DNA of 8,985 nucleotides from Bacillota bacterium (lineage in GTDB: Bacteria > Bacillota > UBA4882 > UBA10575): assembly GCA_003511465.1 (NCBI GenBank), contig DOID01000001.1, positions 2,764 to 11,748 of the forward strand, read 5' to 3'. The translations under genes and the position numbers were made by a program. Each line of letters begins with the position of its first letter. The stretch's first letter is position 1. Positions 6,120 through 8,985 of the stretch are shown piece after piece. The notes beneath the pieces are model-generated. The model was given only the letters and a program-made list of their open reading frames with translations. It searched no databases and was not told the DNA's origin.

Positions 6120-7127
6120 ATGATCGTAACGTCAAAAGCTATTTTGGAACCCAGTCTGCAGGCCTTTAAGCAGGGAAAACCTTATGCCATTGGCGCTTAT
6201 AATGTCAATAATATGGAACAGATGCAGGGGATTATGACGGCGGCGCAGGAGACCAAATCTCCAGTCATTGTGCAAGTGAGTAGAGGGGCTTTAAAATATG
6301 CGCAGGATCTGTACTTAGCGAATATTATCAAAGCTGGTGCCGAACTGAATCCGGAGATTCCCTTAGCTATTCATCTGGACCATGGTAATAGTTTTGAAAC
6401 CGTTAAGCGCGCGATCAATTTGGGCTTTACCTCGGTGATGATCGACGGTTCGTTAATGGAAGACTCCAAAACTCCTTCCACCTTTGAATATAACGTTAAA
6501 GTCACAGCGGAAGTAGTAAAATATGCCCATGACCTCGGGGTTTCCGTCGAGGGAGAATTAGGGACACTTGGTGGGATTGAAGACGGGGTTGGTTCTGGAA
6601 AAACCCACCTGACTGATCCGGACCAAGCAGTCGAGTTTGTCGAAAGAACCGGCGTTGACGCGCTGGCAATCTCCATCGGCACCTCCCACGGGGCTTATAA
6701 ATTTAAAAGCGAACCGAAATTAGCCTTTGATATTATTGAAAAGATCAGGCAATTATTACCCGATACTTACTTGGTCTCCCATGGTTCCTCCAGTGTGCCC
6801 CAGGAATTGTTGGACATTGTCAACAAGTATGGCGGGAGTATGGCGACGGCGCAAGGGGTGCCGATTTCGGCTCTCCAGAAAGCAATTGCCTGTGGGATGA
6901 ATAAAATCAACGTGGATACTGATATCCGTTTAGCGGCTACCGGAGCGATCCGCAAATTCTTTGTGGACGAGCCGAAAGCCTTTGATCCCAGAGAATATAA
7001 TACGGTGGCGCGGGCAGCGATTGCCGCCGAGGTCAAGAAGCGGATGGAAGCCTTTGGGACCGCAGGGCAAAGTGACAAGGTACCCAATTGGGGTTTGGCG
7101 GAGATGAAAAAACAGTATAACTCTTGA
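6120..7127 (+). CDS. fba: Class II fructose-1,6-bisphosphate aldolase (Calvin-type subgroup)
   Basis: This zinc aldolase interconverts fructose-1,6-bisphosphate with dihydroxyacetone phosphate and glyceraldehyde-3-phosphate in glycolysis and gluconeogenesis. Visible residues: catalytic Asp87 and zinc His88 in HLDHG, EGELGTLGG at 144-152, zinc His190 in GTSHGAYKF, zinc His221 in VSHGSSSVPQELL, and substrate-phosphate contacts in NVDTDIRLA (264-272). At 335 residues it is longer than the roughly 285-residue aldolase of Bacillus subtilis, and the NNMEQMQ, SHGAYKF and HGSSSVPQELL motifs match the subgroup named from Calvin-cycle operons. No other Calvin gene is near, so a central-metabolic role is most likely. 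The ATG has GAGGAG (6107-6112) seven bases upstream. A promoter in the 62-base gap before it is not clear, so read-through from the scpAB operon is possible. Confidence 0.96.
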   Translation: MIVTSKAILEPSLQAFKQGKPYAIGAYNVNNMEQMQGIMTAAQETKSPVIVQVSRGALKYAQDLYLANIIKAGAELNPEIPLAIHLDHGNSFETVKRAINLGFTSVMIDGSLMEDSKTPSTFEYNVKVTAEVVKYAHDLGVSVEGELGTLGGIEDGVGSGKTHLTDPDQAVEFVERTGVDALAISIGTSHGAYKFKSEPKLAFDIIEKIRQLLPDTYLVSHGSSSVPQELLDIVNKYGGSMATAQGVPISALQKAIACGMNKINVDTDIRLAATGAIRKFFVDEPKAFDPREYNTVARAAIAAEVKKRMEAFGTAGQSDKVPNWGLAEMKKQYNS

Positions 7128-7153
7128 CAAGTTTAAGAGAGAACGGGTAAGAT
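7124..7153 (+). promoter_or_regulatory. Predicted sigma-A-type promoter for the valS T-box leader
   Basis: A perfect TTGACA (7124-7129) and TAAGAT (7148-7153, four of six consensus bases) are 18 bases apart. The -35 overlaps the fba stop codon TGA (7125-7127). Start of transcription would be near 7160, just before the T-box Stem I. Confidence 0.65.
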
Positions 7154-7159
7154 AGTAAA

Positions 7160-7421
7160 AAGATCTTTCCACAAAACGATGAACGGAAGGAGTAACCGTC
7201 CAAGGCCGACAGAGAAGGGGTTCGGAGGCTGGAAAACCCCACGGTCATACGCGGTGAAGGTCGTCCGGGAGTTCTTCGGTTGAAAAGACGCTAGGCGCCT
7301 GCGAGTAAACCGAAACGGGTCAGCCCGTTAACGCTGTGTGAGCGCCTCTGTTTTTTGGCAGGGGAACTAAGGTGGTACCACGAAACTAAACCTTTCGTCC
7401 TTAAGGATGAAAGGTTTTTTT
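7160..7421 (+). promoter_or_regulatory. T-box leader (tRNA-Val-responsive transcription attenuator) of valS
   Basis: Uncharged tRNA-Val should bind this RNA and let transcription proceed into valS; charged tRNA leaves the terminator. Stem I has AGTA at 7191-7194, the AGAGA motif at 7211-7215, and a distal stem GGGGTT/AACCCC around the apical loop. ACCG (7195-7198) pairs with CGGT (7252-7255), placing GAA at 7256-7258 opposite AGTA. In known T-boxes the specifier follows GAA plus one base, giving GTC (7260-7262), a valine codon. Hairpins AACGGG/CCCGTT (7314-7329) and CCTCTG/CAGGGG (7345-7364) lie between Stem I and the T-box. The antiterminator is AAGG (7369-7372) with CCTT (7399-7402), and ACGAAA (7380-7385) with TTTCGT (7393-7398), around the 7-base bulge TGGTACC (7373-7379). 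TGGT complements an ACCA tRNA end, as expected for a tRNA with A at position 73. Confidence 0.96.
7389..7421 (+). terminator. Intrinsic terminator of the valS T-box
   Basis: A 12-bp stem (7389-7400 with 7405-7416, one G-T wobble) with loop TTAA is followed by a run of seven T (7415-7421). Its left arm shares 7393-7402 with the antiterminator, so the two structures exclude each other. Confidence 0.95.
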
Positions 7422-7453
7422 ATATTTAACGATCTAAAGGGGAGGAATTTTAC

Positions 7454-8985
7454 ATGACTCAACTGTTACCAAAGACTTATGATCCGGGGATGGTGGAAGG
7501 TAAATGGTACCGATTCTGGCTGGAGCACAACTACTTCCATGCGGAGGTAGATTTAGCACAGAAACCCTATGCCGTGGTGATTCCTCCGCCAAATGTCACC
7601 GGTAAACTCCACTTGGGACACGCGTTAAACAACACGCTGCAAGATATTCTCGTCCGTTATCACCGGATGAAAGGTGATAATGTCATGTGGATTCCCGGAA
7701 CCGACCATGCCGGGATTGCCACCCAGGTCAAGGTGGAAGAAGAGCTGGCGAAGGAAGGGACTAACCGGCATGAAGTGGGGCGGGAGAAGTTTTTAGAACG
7801 GGTTTGGCAGTGGAAGCATGAATACGGCGGCACCATTATTCATCAACTAAAGGAACTAGGCTCTTCCTGTGATTGGCAGCGGGAACGTTTCACGATGGAC
7901 GATGGTTGTTCCCGCGCGGTGCGGGAAGTCTTTATCCGCCTTTATGAAAAAGGCCTGATTTACCGGGGCAGTTATCTGATTAACTGGTGTCCGAAGTGTG
8001 CGACCACCCTTTCCGACGTGGAAGTGGAACATGAGGACCAAAACAGTCGCCTGTGGCATCTTCGCTATCCATTGGTGAAGGGAGAAGGCTATATTCAGGT
8101 AGCAACCACCCGTCCGGAGACGATGTTGGGTGATACGGCGGTTGCGGTTCACCCTGATGATGAGCGCTACCGGCACCTGGTTGGGGAAAAAGTGATTTTA
8201 CCCTTGGTTAACCGGGAGATTCCGATCATCGCCGACACGATGGTTGATCCGGAATTTGGCACTGGGGCGGTGAAAATCACGCCTGCCCATGATATCAATG
8301 ATTTTGAGACTGGTTTAAGACATGATTTACCCCAGATCACTGTCGTTGGTTTCGACGGACGGATGACCGCTGCGGCTGGGAAGTTTGCCGGACTCACCCG
8401 GGATGAATGCCGTAAGCAAGTCCTTACGGAGCTAAAAGCCAGCGGTTATCTTGCGCTGGAGGAGCCCTTGTCCCATGCGGTTGGTACTTGTTACCGCTGT
8501 AGTACGGTGATTGAACCGCTGATCTCTAAACAATGGTTTGTCAAGATGAAACCCCTAGCCGAACCGGCTATTAAAGCAGTACAAGACGGGGAGATCCGTT
8601 TTGTTCCCGAGCGTTTTACCAAGATCTATTTGAATTGGATGGAGAATATCCGGGATTGGTGCATCTCCAGGCAACTCTGGTGGGGACACCGCATTCCGAT
8701 TTGGTATTGTCAGGATTGTGGTGCCGAGATTGCGGCGCGGGAAGAACCCAAAGTTTGTACCAAGTGTGGTCACGCCAATCTTGAACAGGATCCGGATGTT
8801 CTGGACACCTGGTTTTCTTCGGCTTTATGGCCTTTTTCCACCATGGGTTGGCCCGATGAAACCCCTGAACTCAAACATTTTTATCCGACGGCGGTGTTGG
8901 TGACCGCCCGTGATATTATCTTTTTCTGGGTCGCCCGGATGGTCTTTATGGGACTCGAGTTTATGGCGGAGAAACCCTTTCATGA
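7454..8985 (+). CDS. valS: Valyl-tRNA synthetase, 3'-truncated
   Basis: ValS attaches valine to tRNA-Val using ATP. The frame is open from ATG 7454 to the window end, giving 510 residues of an expected ~880. GGGGAGG (7439-7445) lies eight bases before the ATG. Seen in order: the class I HIGH motif as HLGH (53-56) in PPPNVTGKLHLGHALNN; PGTDHAGIATQ (81-91); a first Cys pair NWCPKC (179, 182); the CP1 editing domain with ATTRPETMLGDTAV (217-230) and GTGAVKITPAHD (269-280); a second Cys pair CYRC (346, 349); ISRQLWWGHRIP; a third Cys set WYCQDC...VCTKC (419, 422, 435, 438); and DVLDTWFSSALWPF (448-461). The KMSKS loop, anticodon-binding domain and C-terminal coiled coil lie beyond the edge. Choice of ValS over IleS rests on these motifs and on the valine specifier in its leader. 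Confidence 0.97.
   Translation, partial: MTQLLPKTYDPGMVEGKWYRFWLEHNYFHAEVDLAQKPYAVVIPPPNVTGKLHLGHALNNTLQDILVRYHRMKGDNVMWIPGTDHAGIATQVKVEEELAKEGTNRHEVGREKFLERVWQWKHEYGGTIIHQLKELGSSCDWQRERFTMDDGCSRAVREVFIRLYEKGLIYRGSYLINWCPKCATTLSDVEVEHEDQNSRLWHLRYPLVKGEGYIQVATTRPETMLGDTAVAVHPDDERYRHLVGEKVILPLVNREIPIIADTMVDPEFGTGAVKITPAHDINDFETGLRHDLPQITVVGFDGRMTAAAGKFAGLTRDECRKQVLTELKASGYLALEEPLSHAVGTCYRCSTVIEPLISKQWFVKMKPLAEPAIKAVQDGEIRFVPERFTKIYLNWMENIRDWCISRQLWWGHRIPIWYCQDCGAEIAAREEPKVCTKCGHANLEQDPDVLDTWFSSALWPFSTMGWPDETPELKHFYPTAVLVTARDIIFFWVARMVFMGLEFMAEKPFH

Noticed and set aside
7856..8397. Reverse-strand open frames opposite valS
   Set aside because: The opposite strand is a clear ValS coding sequence with all expected motifs; the reverse frames have no family features.
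1..8985. Mobile elements, CRISPR arrays, tRNA or rRNA genes, defence systems
   Set aside because: No inverted terminal repeats, transposase-like proteins, spaced direct repeats or tRNA-like folds were seen; nearly all the sequence is covered by housekeeping genes and the T-box leader.

Overview
This window reads as an ordinary chromosomal segment of a Gram-positive anaerobe-type bacterium in the Firmicutes (Bacillota), probably a Clostridia or Limnochordia-like lineage. The support is strong purine-rich Shine-Dalgarno sites, TTG and GTG starts, a tRNA-responsive T-box leader in front of valS, a clostridial-type nucleoside kinase, and an M50 protease next to scpA-scpB. All the genes I can support lie on the + strand and are tightly packed. 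I see no mobile element, CRISPR array, tRNA or rRNA.

Layout: (1) 1-1521, the 3' part of a nucleoside (uridine kinase-like) kinase with a ThrRS-like N-terminal region, cut by the window edge. (2) 1544-3006, a sigma-A-type promoter followed by lysA (diaminopimelate decarboxylase). (3) 3029-6057, an apparent operon behind an extended -10 promoter: M50 (site-2-protease-like) membrane peptidase, HD-domain phosphohydrolase, scpA, scpB and a small two-helix membrane protein of unknown function. (4) 6120-7127, fba, a class II fructose-bisphosphate aldolase of the type first described for Calvin-cycle operons. (5) 7124-7421, a consensus-like promoter that overlaps the fba stop, then a complete T-box leader with a GTC (valine) specifier, antiterminator and terminator. 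(6) 7454-8985, the first 510 codons of valS, cut by the right edge.

The genes are mostly housekeeping: lysine/peptidoglycan precursor synthesis (lysA), chromosome condensation with SMC (scpAB), glycolysis/gluconeogenesis (fba) and translation (valS). The best-resolved regulatory element is the valine T-box, where the specifier codon, the tRNA-end-binding bulge and the two competing structures can all be read. The less explained items are the HD protein placed between the M50 peptidase and scpA, a near-perfect tandem duplication of the ribosome-binding site before that HD gene, and the small acidic-tailed membrane protein after scpB. I did not find a convincing new biological system here.
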